Part shown: piece after piece, positions 34,601 through 46,242 of the stretch | How the letters are laid out: each line of letters opens with the position of its first letter | Numbering within the stretch: the stretch's first letter is position 1 | From: Nymphaea colorata | Taxonomy: Eukaryota; Streptophyta; Magnoliopsida; Nymphaeales; Nymphaeaceae | Direction: 5' to 3' | DNA: 64,000 nt | NCBI RefSeq assembly: GCF_008831285.2 | Contig: NC_045147.1 | Coordinates: 9,332,334 to 9,396,333 of the forward strand | Translations under genes and position numbers: made by a program | The notes under the pieces: generated by a model | Database searches by the model: none | What the model saw: only the letters and a program-made list of their open reading frames with translations | Told to the model about the DNA's origin: nothing

Positions 34601-34858
34601 TGCAGATCTCCATATTTCCAATCATTTCGAGAACACATAATGCCGAAATCTTAGCAATTAAGACAAACATGTAAGGGAATGGTGACTCGCTTCGTGTACG
34701 GAAAAGGATCCTATCGACCATTGATCTGAAGAACCGAGGAAGGGATTTTCGGGGGAAAAGGAAAAGCATCAGACCTTCTGGTAATCGCGAGCGGCCGCGG
34801 CCATCACATTTCCAAGCGCCAAACCAGACAACGTTGATCGAACCGAATCCGAATCCAT
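31628..34858 (-). CDS. TXND9: thioredoxin domain-containing protein 9 homologue (phosducin-like)
   Basis: Coding exons (minus): 34858-34775, 32870-32796, 32728-32681, 32587-32445, 32368-32296, 32206-32145, 31887-31790 and 31722-31628. Introns are GT-AG, phases agree, and the protein has 225 residues, close to the roughly 210-225 usual in the family. An N-terminal helical, acidic region (residues 1-95, including VDLDELMD) precedes a thioredoxin-like fold (about 95-195). That fold shows KVICHFYHREFYRCK, HLKNLAPRHIDTKFIKLDAE, the cis-proline segment RTLPCIIMF and GFQDLGGKDDFTT. Like its relatives it lacks a CxxC redox site, so it is probably not an oxidoreductase. Animal and yeast relatives modulate the CCT chaperonin during actin/tubulin folding; the same cytosolic role is inferred here. 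The C-terminus is charged and Ser-rich. The ATG at 34858 is chosen because the family starts MDSDS-like there; an in-frame ATG lies upstream at 35002. Confidence 0.94.
32871..34774 (-). other. intron 1 of the TXND9 gene
   Basis: A 1.9-kb AT-rich intron, donor AAG|GTCTGA and acceptor CTCGTAG, with no recognised insertion. Confidence 0.7.
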
Positions 34859-34860
34859 GT

Positions 34861-34886
34861 CTTCTTCTTCTTCTTCTTCTTCTTCT
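34861..34886 (-). repeat. (GAA)n tract just upstream of the TXND9 start codon
   Basis: About nine GAA units on the minus strand lie directly before the ATG at 34858. They are in frame with an upstream ATG at 35002 and would encode a Glu run if that start were used. Confidence 0.9.
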
Positions 34887-35002
34887 CGGTAATGCCAAAA
34901 TGTTACAGATCCTCTGTAGTAGTTTCTCCGCAATATACATGACGGGGAAGCAAGACGAGGTACATTTTCATCTGTCGAACGGTCATATGCCACTAATTTC
35001 AT

Positions 35003-35955
35003 AAAAGTGCCTTATGTTTCCCTATTCTGGATAGCCGCTACGAGATTCAAAATTTAACGGATCCTGCCTAGTGACTGTGCTTGTTACCAAATCCACTTAG
35101 TTAGATACCCACATACTAGTCACTCAGGGCCGTTTGATGGATTGAAAACCTAGAATTGGAAAAAGATTTCTAAAAATGAGTTTCCTGGAATAAAGGAATG
35201 GAAAATATATTTTCATTCTCATTTTGATGTGTGTGTGATGATTGAAAAAAAAATTTTCAAAAAATTATTTTTTAGTTTGATAATAAACAAACATATTTTC
35301 AGAAAATTATTTCTTAAATTGATAATAAAGAAATATATTTTCAAATTTACATACTATAGATATAATTTCTGAAATAACTAGTCTTGCTCTCTCTCCCTCT
35401 ATCTCTCTCTTATATGTGAGAAATTGGCAAATCCACCCCTCGGATACGGAAAATTGAAACCTAAAATTTTGAGTAGGAGGTGATGATAATGTTGTCGTGA
35501 AAAGGAAAAGATGACCACCACAACAAAGTAATCAGAAGCCCATTGTAGCCGAATCAGAACCCAACGCTAGCCAAATGAATGTACGAGCCTCCAGATTCAA
35601 GCCAACCAACATTAGTCTTCGTGAAGTCATTACATGTTCATATAGCTCGCCCCTGTTGTGACGATGAAAACTCAATCTAAGAGCTAACGATACAGTCGTG
35701 CACCTAAACATTCTACAAGGCAAGCAGGGAATAGATTAAGGCAGGGAACGTGCAGTCAAAAACAAAAAGTATTCATCAAGTTGTTCTCATGAAAGAAGAG
35801 GAGGAGGATCTCGTGAAAACCCTACATGTTTGTTTTTCAGCCCTTGCAACGAGTTGACGATGTTTCCTGTGGCAACTCAAGCAGATCCACAGAGGGAGCA
35901 ACAAGTCTATGTTATGACAAAAGAGAGAGGAACACAAAGTCAACAGATAACCAGC

Positions 35956-36046
<91 letters not shown>

Positions 36047-36390
36047 AGAGAGAGAGAGAGGATTACCTACAAGCAGGAGAGTGAGAGGGTGAGAGAGACG
36101 ACGAGGGGAGTAGGAGAGGGAGAGGGCAAGAGAGACAACGAGGGGATTGAGGCAGCAGCAGCATGAGGATGAAGCTCAGCATGAAAATGAAAAGGGAGGA
36201 AGACACGAGCATGCCCTAACGGGCAAAAAAAAAAAACCAGAAAAATCTTTCCACCTCTCACGGTGGAAAGATGTTTCTGAAAATATTTCTCTGGAATCAT
36301 CCTCAACAGTTTCATTTTTTTTTCTCTGCGTTTGATGAAATGAAAAAAAATTTAAAAATTGAAATTTATTTCCTATTGAACAGTGTATTT
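35003..36390. other. intergenic DNA with MITE-like fragments and (GA)n
   Basis: CAGGGCCGTTTGATGG at about 35126 and GCGTTTGATGAAATG at about 36328 look like ends of hAT-type MITEs, but they are in the same orientation and no target duplication pairs them. No gene recognised. Confidence 0.35.
35959..36040 (+). repeat. (GA)n microsatellite
   Basis: About 80 bases of uninterrupted AG repeat, with a further short AG run and GA-rich DNA up to about 36150. The long Arg-Glu open frames over it are artefacts. Confidence 0.95.
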
Positions 36391-37301
36391 CCAGTCCAGC
36401 GATCGTGCCTTAAGGGGGTTGATAGGGCCGGTAGGCAGCCAATTCTCTTTTTGAATTCCTCTGGTGTCAACCCCTTATACTGCAAAAGGGAGTCCATTAA
36501 CATCAAGTTGAAGTGACTTAGGGTAGAACCTCGAGGCACCAAAAGCAAACTCTATACCTTAAGAGGGTAAGAGGTTGGGCAAGAGCTTCATCTCTTTTCT
36601 GGGTGGTATGATAAGATACCCTTTCTGCACCAAATGATGATTGGGGGTTGAATTGAACATAGATGTGGGAAAGTTTAATGAGCATATTGTTAGAGCCGTT
36701 GTCGCTGAGGAACCAAGTCATTGCAACCGAGACGGGGAAGGAGGTGAGGTTAGCACGCGGCTTTTCAATGCTAAGGGTAGATTTTGGAAAAGTCCTCGGG
36801 TTGAGCTGTAAGGAATGAACACACTAGCAGCACTAGTATCTCTCACAAGAAAAACTCGATCAAGAGCGATGTAGCAATGGGTTTGACTACTCCTGGCAGT
36901 CCATGGCCAAGAGATCTTGTCATCACCGGTGTGGCTTGAACAAAATTTTTCTCGTGAGGCTGTGATGGTCCAAGAGTAAACTGGGCTAAGGTAAGACTCA
37001 TGTGAGATAATGAGATGGGCGATGGTAGAGTATATGATGAGGTTAAGAGAATGATGGACTCGGCTATGGGGTCGGCATGGGTAGACAGTGGCCACGGGTG
37101 CTTACATTGCCCAGACACCATGGGCTAAGGCAGGAAGGGGGTAGGCTTGTGATAACTGACACAACATTGTGGTTGATGGAAGCAGCAATGTACAACAATG
37201 TGGAAACTACTAGAGTAAAGATCTAGGTGAAAAAGGAAGGGTAGGTGTAACCACGAGTGAGGTTAACGTGGTTGCAATATTGTATTATTGAAGGTAGGTA
37301 T
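36391..37301. other. unassigned sequence before the minus-strand gypsy element
   Basis: Several short minus-strand open frames (for example 37095-36718) but no domain recognised. Could be a decayed mobile element. Confidence 0.3.
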
Positions 37302-37769
37302 TGTTGGATAGTGGCTCTGAGCCCCATCCCTGCATCTCATAACTGCAAGGGGGTCCACTTGCAGTTCTGAGATAATACTGCTAAAGCGTTTTACAAATGA
37401 AGATTTTATTGAATAAAATCAAGAGATTTACATCCAAAATTAAAAGATTTACGTTACCTCCCTCTAGTCGTAACCGTTGCTGGGCATCGAGAAATCCTGG
37501 GAGGCAGTCTATAAGAGCACAACTAACCAAAACTTAAGGTTAATCGTGAGATTACCCTAGCCTGCGCCTCCTAGAAGCAAACCTGGAACTTCCCTAACCT
37601 CTTTTTCTTCCGCAAGTGGCCTTTGGTAGTGGTATCTCCATTCTTTGCCTCAAGAATGGTGCTCAGCTAAAGCTGGCAAGGGATCTCAGCAGCCTCCTTG
37701 TGGTCGGTGGCCGGTGCTTAGGAGTGAATCGTGGCCATTGGTGGCTAGGCAGCGAGGCTGTCCATAACA
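37302..37769 (-). repeat. 3' LTR of the minus-strand chromovirus
   Basis: Bounded on the minus strand by TGTTATGG and CCAACA, with a polypurine tract immediately upstream (plus-strand 37770-37785). Confidence 0.6.
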
Positions 37770-37799
37770 GATCCTCCCCCCTTAGAACGAGCTTGTCTC

Positions 37800-38968
37800 A
37801 AAGCTCGAAGATGGGGGTAGGACTGCCGAAACTCATGCTGGTCCTCCTAAGTGAAATGGTCTTCGGAGTTCTCCCACTCCACCAACACCTCATTTACCCA
37901 CCTATCTTGCCGGTGGATCCGACGTGTAAGTACAATGCGCCTATGCTGTGGGCTGTCCTTGGGTAGGAGACGTATCTCTACCGGTGGCTCACCAAACCAT
38001 AGCTTCAGCCATGTCACATGGGAAACCAAGTATATCTCTGCTTGGGGCAGAAGGGCCAGCTGGTATGTTGCCTTGCCAACCCTCTCAATGACCATGTAAG
38101 CCCCATAATAGTGCAGAAAGAGCTGGAATACAGCCATCCAAAGAGGGTGCACTGCCCGCAAGGAAGCCTCTTCAGCTATACCCAATCTCCCGCAATAAAC
38201 TAGCACTCCTTGTGGCCCTGATTGTAGAAGTGCATCATTCTTTCTTGTGCCACCTTGATGTTGGCACATAGGAGCTGAATGAGGTCATCACGGGTAATCT
38301 TTGGGTCCAATGCTGTGCCTGGCTCAAAAGGTACCAGAAAGGGTGGAGGAAAGCTGCAGATGGCCTTATAAGGTGTCATCCCTATGGCTGAGTGTGGCGA
38401 GGTGTTATAGCTCCATTCACATCACATGAGTTGTCATACCCAAGAATAAGGCTATAGCCCTACAAAGGCTCATAAGTTTCAATCATGTGGTTGGTTACCT
38501 CTGTTTGGCCGTTTGTTTGAGGATGGTGTGCCATATTGTAGTCGATCTACACACTACCAACCACATGTACTCTCACCAGGAATCACTTAGAAAGATGGAA
38601 ACCCTCTCACAGACAATGGTGCATGGGAGCCCATGATGATGCCCTACATATCGCTGGTAAGTCTCGGCCATGAGCGTTGACAAGTAGTTCCTGGGAAGAG
38701 GTGCAAAATGGATGTGCTTGGTGAGGTGATCCATCACAACAAGAATAGCCTTCATGCCCTCTGATCTCGGCATCACCTTTATAAAATCTATTGCCACGTT
38801 TGTCCAGGGTCGAGTGGCAGTAGACAAAGGTACGAGGTGGCTGGGTGGCCTCATACTTCTACCACTGACAAGTAGTACATTGCTGGATGAACCTCTGTAC
38901 ACTGATGCACATGCCCTCCTACCAAAACTAAGCGCGAAAGTGCTGAAGAGTCTTGGGCACTCCCTCAT
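37800..38968 (-). pseudogene. chromovirus integrase and chromodomain
   Basis: The integrase catalytic core is at 38968-38573 (PWTNVAIDFIKVMPRSEGMKAILVVMD, HHGLPCTIV). It continues through HPQTNGQTEVTN near 38530 and the post-core YYGAYMVIERVGKATYQLAL region at about 38150. The chromodomain-like end (VNEVLVEWENSEDHFT) lies at about 37890-37847. Stops and frameshifts occur throughout. Confidence 0.85.
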
Positions 38969-39034
38969 GGCCGGCTGTTGGTGAGTGAAAATGCCTCAAG
39001 GGATCAGGTATGAGCCGGGATACCTTAGGCACAA

Positions 39035-39604
39035 CTATGTGGTCTTGCTTAAACAAAAGAATGGACCAAACAATATAGAATGGAATGGCACCTGGGTGCT
39101 ACTCCACTGATGACCATAGACCGCATAGCACATCATCTGCTGTTTGCTCCTACTGCAAGGTGTCTCAAATATTTGGCCAAATGTCTTAGAGTGTGATGAT
39201 GTGCTTATGCAGCTGGGATAGTACGCAACTGTATTCTCTTGGCCCATGTAGTTCTTGGTGATCACCACCCACCACTGCTGAGTAGGCATGGAGATTTTAA
39301 GTTGTAAGAGATACTTGAGGCTCACGTGGTCAGTGCATACCACGAACCTCCTCCCAATAAGATATGGTCCTCATTTCTCTAGGGCAAGCACAATAGCTAG
39401 CATCTCCTTCTTGTATGTGGAGAAAGGATGGGCATGGCAGTCAACGCCTTGCTCATGTAGGTGATAGGGTGCCCAACTGAGAAACCATAACACTTTGGCT
39501 AGGTAGCCTAGTGGAGAGCAGCAAGGTCCATCCTCACACTGGTGGGTCCGTCGAAGGTCATAGACATCTGCCCATCCCATGCCATCCTCCCAAGAGTTTG
39601 TCAT
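39035..39604 (-). pseudogene. chromovirus RNase H fragment
   Basis: The FSTYKKEMLAIVLALEK motif at about 39420-39371 and the VCTDHVSLKYLLQ motif at about 39340 are gypsy RNase H hallmarks. The preceding RT palm and fingers are missing. Confidence 0.8.
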
Positions 39605-40034
39605 GTAATGTGGAGCACGACATCAATCCCTCCTATAGTCAACACATAAAGATCAACAACAAATGGTGTAACTTCGAGCATGAGAGGGACGCCCGGACAC
39701 ATCACACATGACTGCAACTTGCAACCGTTGCCCATGGTCACGTTGAAGATAGGGTGGTCCTTCTTGTGCACATCAAGCTCGTCACCCACCCGGTTACTCA
39801 CAAAATTGTAAGTGGCTCTTGTATAAACAAGGACCAGCACCTTGTGGGTGTCGATGTATTAGAAAACTCACATAGAATTGGGTAGGGGTATGTCGACCAT
39901 GGTGTGGTATGGCAGCAGAAGATGGGGATCACAATGGCAGATGGAAGTGATTGGGAATGGCAGAAACAAAAGGCAATGGTAGCGGCAGTTGGTGGTGAAC
40001 TCATCGGAATCTGTCTCTCAACTCTCAAGCTCAC
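39598..40034 (-). pseudogene. chromovirus leader and protease remnant
   Basis: A start-like open frame at 40034 runs without any gag domain into a retropepsin (VLVYTRATYNFVSNRV, then DHPIFNVTMGNG and PFVVDLYVLTIGGIDVVL). The catalytic D-T-G is Y-T-R. Gag has been deleted. Confidence 0.75.
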
Positions 40035-40049
40035 TGGAGAAGAAAGGAG

Positions 40050-41060
40050 TCACCAAAAAATGGTGATCTCTCTCATAGTGTGTGATTTGTATTCAATAAA
40101 AAAAAGGTACAACAATGGAAGGCATTTTGCCTTAAATATGTCACCCCAAAACCCTAACCCTAGGGGCGGAAAGCATAAAGGTTATTTCCCAATTAAAATG
40201 CATGAAATAAATCACACAAGACAAAAGCAACTAGGGCGCCACACTTATTTACTAACTTGTACCCATCAATTCAAACAACTTCTAAAAATAATACCCTACT
40301 CGTGCATTTGGTAGTTCCCCTCAAGTGGTGGCTAGGGATGATGAAGTGGCGAGCTAGCAGGTGTAGGACAGGGGTGTTGATGTGGCATCCACATGAAAGG
40401 CACCATGTCACATGCAGGACCTGAGCTGTTGATGAGGTGTCCACTGGCATGGTTGACCAAAGAATCCAGTTTGACTGTGTGGTCTGCTGGCATGGTTCTA
40501 GCCTACCGTGGTCGGGCCCTGCCCAATAGTGGCTGTGAAAGGCTCGACATTGGGCTCGTTGAGGAATGCTACAAAAGTGTTGGCTGGGGCATGGCTGGCT
40601 GTGGCTGAGCCATGGCCTACTGTGGCCAAAGGATGCTCGGGAGCAAGAGACATGGTTGAGATGGGGTAGGCTATAGCGAGCCACAACCAAGAGATCCTCG
40701 GCAGTGTCTACACCCGAGATGAAGTGACTGAACATAGCCAAGGCATGGTCGGTTGTAACCAGGCCATAGCTGGCAATGGCCAAAAGTGGCTTGCCAAGCT
40801 GAGTCAGGGCACATGGTGGGTCAACCGTGGCTTGGCAGTGGACGACACGATCGGGTTGTCGTCGATGGTGAATGCTGATACATGTGGTAGTGCCGAGGAG
40901 TGGCTAACTGGATCTTGGTTGTGGTCAGTGGTGTCCTGCCTCAAGAACAATGCTTAGATGAAGCTAGCCGGGGCTCTCAGCAACATCCTTGAGATCAGTA
41001 GCTGGCACTCATGAGGAAATTATGGCCGTTGGTGGCCAGGTAGTGAGGACACCTATAACA
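40050..41060 (-). repeat. 5' LTR region of the minus-strand chromovirus
   Basis: Plus-strand 40938-41060 matches 37640-37769. Below that the LTR cannot be aligned; the sequence has irregular GTGGCT/GGCCATGG-type repeats. Only the high-coordinate end is secure. Confidence 0.45.
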
Positions 41061-41579
41061 CATATTCATCTTTAAGATGATAACCTTGATCTAATCTAAT
41101 GTATATGTAAAACAGTCTAAGGTAGTGAGTTTATCTTCTTTTTTTTTTTAAAGTTTTTCCAATGTTCAGCTCCCCATGCCATTACGTTTAAATTCCTATT
41201 TTGTTTCAAATTTGTTTTCTTTTTCTTTTCGTTTTTGGAGAATAAAATACTTATTATTGAACTTGCCAACTAGATGGGTTCATATTTATCTCCTTCTAAT
41301 TGTCTTTGTCCGAATTATTGAGTTATTTAATTTCTATCTTAATTAACTTGATAGATTCATTGGGACAATCTGGATAGGACAACTTGATATCCCGATTCCA
41401 CCTATCCCATGAACTACTATCACATGACATTTAAGAGAACGTTGATTGCTGTGTTGCAGGAGATGTCCTGTCCACCACACCATTGTTATGTCCTTGTGGA
41501 TAATAGTGTTCTCTGTTTATTATTTAGCTGTTCTAGGAATGATATGCCATATATCTTTTGTTCAGCATTTGTTTTTCTT
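41061..41579. other. spacer between two gypsy elements
   Basis: AT-rich; no gene or repeat recognised. Confidence 0.4.
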
Positions 41580-41874
41580 TGTAGACACCCCAATTTTTTA
41601 TTTTTAAAATGACCATTTTACCCTTCTTAATGGAGGTTTTTGTGCTGATTTTCTCAAAATATTTAATTGTATAGGCCAAGGATCACATGGACACGAACTT
41701 CATCAAATGTTAGGCAATTGCAACCAGATCACCCAACCCACTGCTAGTTTAAAAAAATGATCATTTTACCCATGATCGCCTTCATTTTGCCCAGATTGGA
41801 TCCAATTTTCGTGAAATAGCTCTAGAACCCATGAGAATTATGTTCTACCATTTTACAGCTTTTCATGGTCAACA
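41580..41874 (+). repeat. 5' LTR of the Tat element, probably shortened
   Basis: Direct repeat of 60920-61168 over about 240 bp. The last about 40 bp before the primer site have no counterpart there, suggesting an internal deletion. Confidence 0.65.
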
Positions 41875-41878
41875 GAAG

Positions 41879-41897
41879 TGGTGACTGTGTCGGGACT
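41879..41897 (+). other. putative primer binding site of the Tat element
   Basis: TGGTGACTGTGTCGGGACT resembles the TGGCGACTC...GGGGAC-type primer sites of Tat-lineage elements, with C-to-T changes. Confidence 0.5.
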
Positions 41898-42879
41898 CAT
41901 CCTCGTTTTTTACTCGATTAAGTGTTAAAGGTCCAAATGTGATTGTCGTTCTACCCTTAGAGTCATTTAGGAGTCCACATGCTGCTTGTACATTTTGCTT
42001 GTTTAGAACTTAGAATTGAGAATGATTTTTCTTGTTCACATAGATTTAGATCAAATACAACCCTTTTCGATATTGGAGTTGATATTGAATACAATGTTTT
42101 CCCTCTCATTATTTTAGTCTCCATCTTAGGCCCCATTGCATTAGAGCTCTTTGTTTTTAGCATACATGCATATTTCAAACGTGCCTTGACCTATGCAAAG
42201 TCCCAGTCTACATGCCGATGTACTTTCCCATTAAGCAACAACATCAGGGGCTTCAATGGTCAGACCAACCTACTGGAGGGTAGGTATTGGCCATCCTTTT
42301 ACCATGTACTTGTGGGAAATGGCCATGTATATGGGCGATAATCCAAGGAAAATGGGAACCCCTAGCTTTTAGAACATATGGAGAAGTCTGCCACATATGT
42401 TGAATTTTATCCAAATATATCGGCATATCATGTTATCAAGTTTTTGATGATTATGAAAAACTTTAGCAAATCTAGTATAGATATCCAACCCCATTTTCAA
42501 AACAATCATGTTAGAACTATGTCCCTAGGGAGTGTTGTATTCACAAATATGTTTAACCATGTTTCATATTTGTTTGATGAATGCATACTTCATGGAATTT
42601 ATTAAAAACTAGACATAGTTATCAAAACGTCCTCCAATTTACTATGTCAAAACCATCCAAATTTTTAAATTCAGTTATTCTATCACTTAGGATTTTTCTA
42701 GGTGTATTGTGAGCCAAAAAATGTCTATCATTTGTTCTTAATCAGGTATACACAGCCACTTTCAATCCAGTCTGGCATCTCAAGATCCTAATCAATTGTC
42801 CGTCTTGATCCTCCATTATCTATTGTCTTCCAATCACCATGTTCTAGACACATCCCCACCATCACATCACACACTCTAT

Positions 42880-43830
42880 CCTTGAAGAGACGTGGACGCA
42901 ATGATCTTCCCCATAGATGTTCCTACCTCAGGATGGTATTTGAAGTGGTTAGAGTGGTTTCTGATGGCTTATCTTAGATATCTTGATGAGTGCAGATTAG
43001 AAATAGTCACCCTTGCTCAAAAGAAAGAGGTGAATGGATCACTAATTCAAACACTAGTATAGAGATCGAACCCCTACATGTGGGAGAGATGACATCACTC
43101 ACAGATGAATTTTCTGACATCCTTGGCCTTCCCAATCTAGCAGCGACACTAGCGACCTAGTGGAAAGTTAGTTCTTAATCAACAAAAGGGTGGTCAACTA
43201 CAAAGGGCTGCTTCATACACTAACTGGATTTAGGACTTGAAACTTGAAGTCAAAGAACTGAGGTCTACATATCCAACCAACTTGTAGACATCCACACCTA
43301 CTTAGGAGGCAGTCAAAGTAGATGTTGGCAGGCTGAAATCCACTCAAGAAAGGACCCAAAAGGCCATGCTTTTGTGTACTATTGGACTGCTCATTCACCA
43401 ACGGATAGGGCACAATGGGCCTTTGTACACTTCAATTATTCAGGAAGTGAAGAACCTACTATTTTAGGACCTTGTCAGTAGCCATGACGGGACTTGCCTT
43501 TTTATAAAGGGACTCACCAGATATGCCATGATGCAATCTTCAATAGTCAAAAGGTGTACTTGGTTCTTGTAGGAATGATTCAATCAACACATAGTCCAGG
43601 AGGGGTGAGATTTCAGACTGTGATTACACACTCTCTCTACATGCATATCGTCAGCTACTGAAGGACATGATTGAGAAGCAGGTCATGTGGGATTTCTATG
43701 ATTGAGAGACACGGCCTGCTAGGTAGACTTATCATGAGTGGTATGCAAACATTTTGCTATTGGACCATTCTTCATTGTGTCCTATCACCCAGAGAGATAC
43801 ATAACTCACTTCTCTAGGATGTAGTAGACT
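42880..43830 (+). pseudogene. possible ORF1 upstream of Tat gag
   Basis: Broken frames between the 5' LTR and gag read WYLKWLEWFLMAYLRYLDE near 42950 and YRQLLKDMIEKQVMWDFYD near 43670. Ogre/Tat elements often carry an extra ORF here, and the second motif resembles plant mobile domain (aminotransferase-like) proteins. Low certainty. Confidence 0.35.
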
Positions 43831-44159
43831 TCTTCTAACATCCAGAAATGAAATCCTACCATCGTCATCAGCATCTAGGGTCTGGTCTCAAAATTGGAAT
43901 CATGTTACCACATTGGCAATAGAAACTTGGTTGATCATGAGGAACAATCATGTTCATAATAGACCTAGGTGGAAGAGTGTTATTCCTAGTCCTTATTGTC
44001 ATTGAGTCCATTCATGTACTCTAAATATTTTTGAATAAATAAAATTCTACTTTTTGTTTCTCCTCTTCATTGTATGTTGTATGCTCCATGCATCATCTCA
44101 TCTCCTCTCTTCATTTTTCCAAACTAATCCCGTAACTCTAACAAGTGAAATAAAAACAA

Positions 44160-46110
44160 TTGGCAAACCAATATGCCTCCAAAAGAACTAACACTATTGA
44201 CAATGCCAACGAAGAAGTCAAAAGTGAGGAAGCCAATGGGATGGGAGGAGAAGTTAATCCGATGATCCTAGGAGCCATCAGGCAGAATATTCAATAGATG
44301 ATGCATGTACTAAGCACATAAAGTAATAGAAATAATGATTCTAAAGGCTCTCGAGCAAGAAATATTGGAAATAATGGTGGTGATACTACAAGATAGCGAA
44401 GAAGCAAGGAAGGAGGGTATAATAATCATAATGCTAACAACACTAATAGTAAACAGTTAGAAAATTCTACAAGAAGTCCTCCATACTGAAGGACTCCTGA
44501 CCTCATGCAGTAACAAATAGAGGAAATGGAAAGGGTTGTGGAGAAAATTCAAAATCGAGGCAAAAATGTTTAATCTCGCAAAGACTTATGTGAGGGCTTG
44601 GATGATGAAGATCTAGAAGGGATCCCTAGAAAAATTTATCAAATTCAAAGGAACTAAGGACCCTCAACTCATCTCGGCATCTTCTTTGCTGAATATATGA
44701 CAGATTTCATGACAATAGCAAAGCTTGCTTTATTTGTTTCCCTAGGAGTCTCGAAGGAAAAACTGCTTTGTGGTATCTAGAAACTATTGACCTGACTCAA
44801 ATGAAAGATTTTGATGAAGTGGTCAATGATTTCATTGAAAATATGAAGCCAACCTCTCAGTAGTTCCCACATTGGACACTCTGATGAGTATTCACCAAGA
44901 ATTATGGGACTCAATTCAAGATTACATTCAAAGTTGGTGAATAACTAGATTGAAACTTTAGACCCCCATGCCTGAAGTTCATGCCTTGACCATGTTACTC
45001 AATTCGAGATTACATTCAAAGTTGGTGAATAACTAGATTGAAACTTTAGACCCCCATGCCTGAAGTTCATGCCTTGACCATGTTACTCAAAGGATTTCAG
45101 GAAAATGTAAGGTACCATCTTGTCTCTCAGGAGTACAAAAAGTTCTATGAGCTCATAAGGAAGAAGAAAATCAAGAGAAACATGGAGATGGGTTACCTCA
45201 AAATGGAAATTGGCCATCCTAAAGAAAAAAAGATGATAAGAGCTTAGGGAAAGCTCAGACCCATGCCACTTTCACAATAAAAACTAGCAACAATTCAAAT
45301 ACAAGTGCTCCAAAGTTGAGAAATGAACCGGCTGTCAATAAAAAACATGTTAAAAGTAAAAGAATGGGACGCAAACCCTTCGAAAGACCTAAAGGTTGGA
45401 TCAGGGACATGAAATTCACTCTATTGAACAAGACAAAGAAGAACTGTTGGAGTTACTCTTAAAACAACGCTTATGTCAGTTGCCCAAGATGCCAAATCCT
45501 CCACAATAGAAAGGCAAGCATCTAGACCAATATTGTAAGTTCCACAAGACCAATGAACATCATATAGATGACAACATAAGCCTCAAACACATAATTCAAG
45601 ACTTCATCCATAAGGGAATCTTCGTACTAGAAGGAGACACTCTAAAAGTAATGATTGATCCTTTTTCTAAGCATGAAACTAATAAGGTAAACACAGTTGA
45701 CACACTATCGTACACACCCCAAAATGACATCCAGCCATGCATCCTTGAGGAAATGGCTGTAGTGACCATCACTTAAAACTTAGCCACGCTAGATGTCAAC
45801 TGAACTCCAAATAAGCAAATGGTAGTGCTCAGTTTCCAAGCCAATGAGCGAAAACCCGTCTCCAAGCTAATCTTGACTCCAAGAGGATTACCTGATGGAA
45901 TCACTAAGCAGACAAGCAGATGGATGAGCAAACATTTGAAAAAAGAGCAAAAAATAAAGTTCTTAATGTCCCCCTTAATGTGTCAGTATTGCAATTGGTA
46001 AATGCCACTCCAAAACACCACCAAGCACTAAAAGGGGTATTGAAAAACTTTAAGCTAAAGTCAAGCACCCTTTCTGTAGATTTCTGTCCAAACTATAAAC
46101 TCAGTAATGG
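44160..46110 (+). pseudogene. Tat element gag
   Basis: A degraded gag core lies at about 44620-44870 (TALWYLETIDLTQMKDFDEV in one frame). A CCHC-like region is near 45525 (YCKFHKTNEHHIDD, followed by LKHIIQDFIHKG), a signature of Tat gag. An 88-bp tandem duplication sits at 44910-45085. Many stops. Confidence 0.75.
44910..45085 (+). repeat. 88-bp tandem duplication in Tat gag
   Basis: Two units beginning CTCAATTC, at 44910 and 44998, are identical but for one base seen (CAAG/CGAG). Confidence 0.92.
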
Positions 46111-46242
46111 TTAATGCCCCCATTACCTTTTTTTATAATAATCTACCCAAGCTGCATCAGTTTCACAACAATACCTTATACATTAGAGTAGGTGCACATA
46201 GAGTGAATGTACCACATGTCCATGTTGATGGAAGAAGTAGAC
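46107..46242 (+). pseudogene. Tat protease, N-terminal part
   Basis: Reads ITFFYNNLP..., then LYIRVGAHRVNVPHVHVDG, ending within the catalytic region at 46242, where a 2.75-kb element interrupts it. The frame resumes at 48997. Confidence 0.8.

Larger units (their letters stand above)
37302..41060 (-). mobile_element. Ty3-gypsy chromovirus, minus strand, RT largely deleted
   Basis: The minus-strand 3' LTR is about 37769-37302 (TGTTATGGACAG to CCAACA), preceded by the polypurine tract AAGGGGGGAGGATC. The 5' LTR begins at 41060 (TGTTATAGG); its first about 120 bp match the first 130 bp of the 3' LTR, but the rest is too diverged to delimit. Between them are a short leader, a protease remnant directly followed by a short linker, an RNase H fragment, integrase and a C-terminal chromodomain. 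Gag and nearly all of the RT are missing. Confidence 0.75.

Noticed and set aside
35826-36092. Arg-Glu repeat protein
   Set aside because: Translation of a (GA)n microsatellite in two frames.
35126-36390. Single hAT element between the two GTTTGATG motifs
   Set aside because: The motifs are in direct, not inverted, orientation and the flanking octamers do not match.
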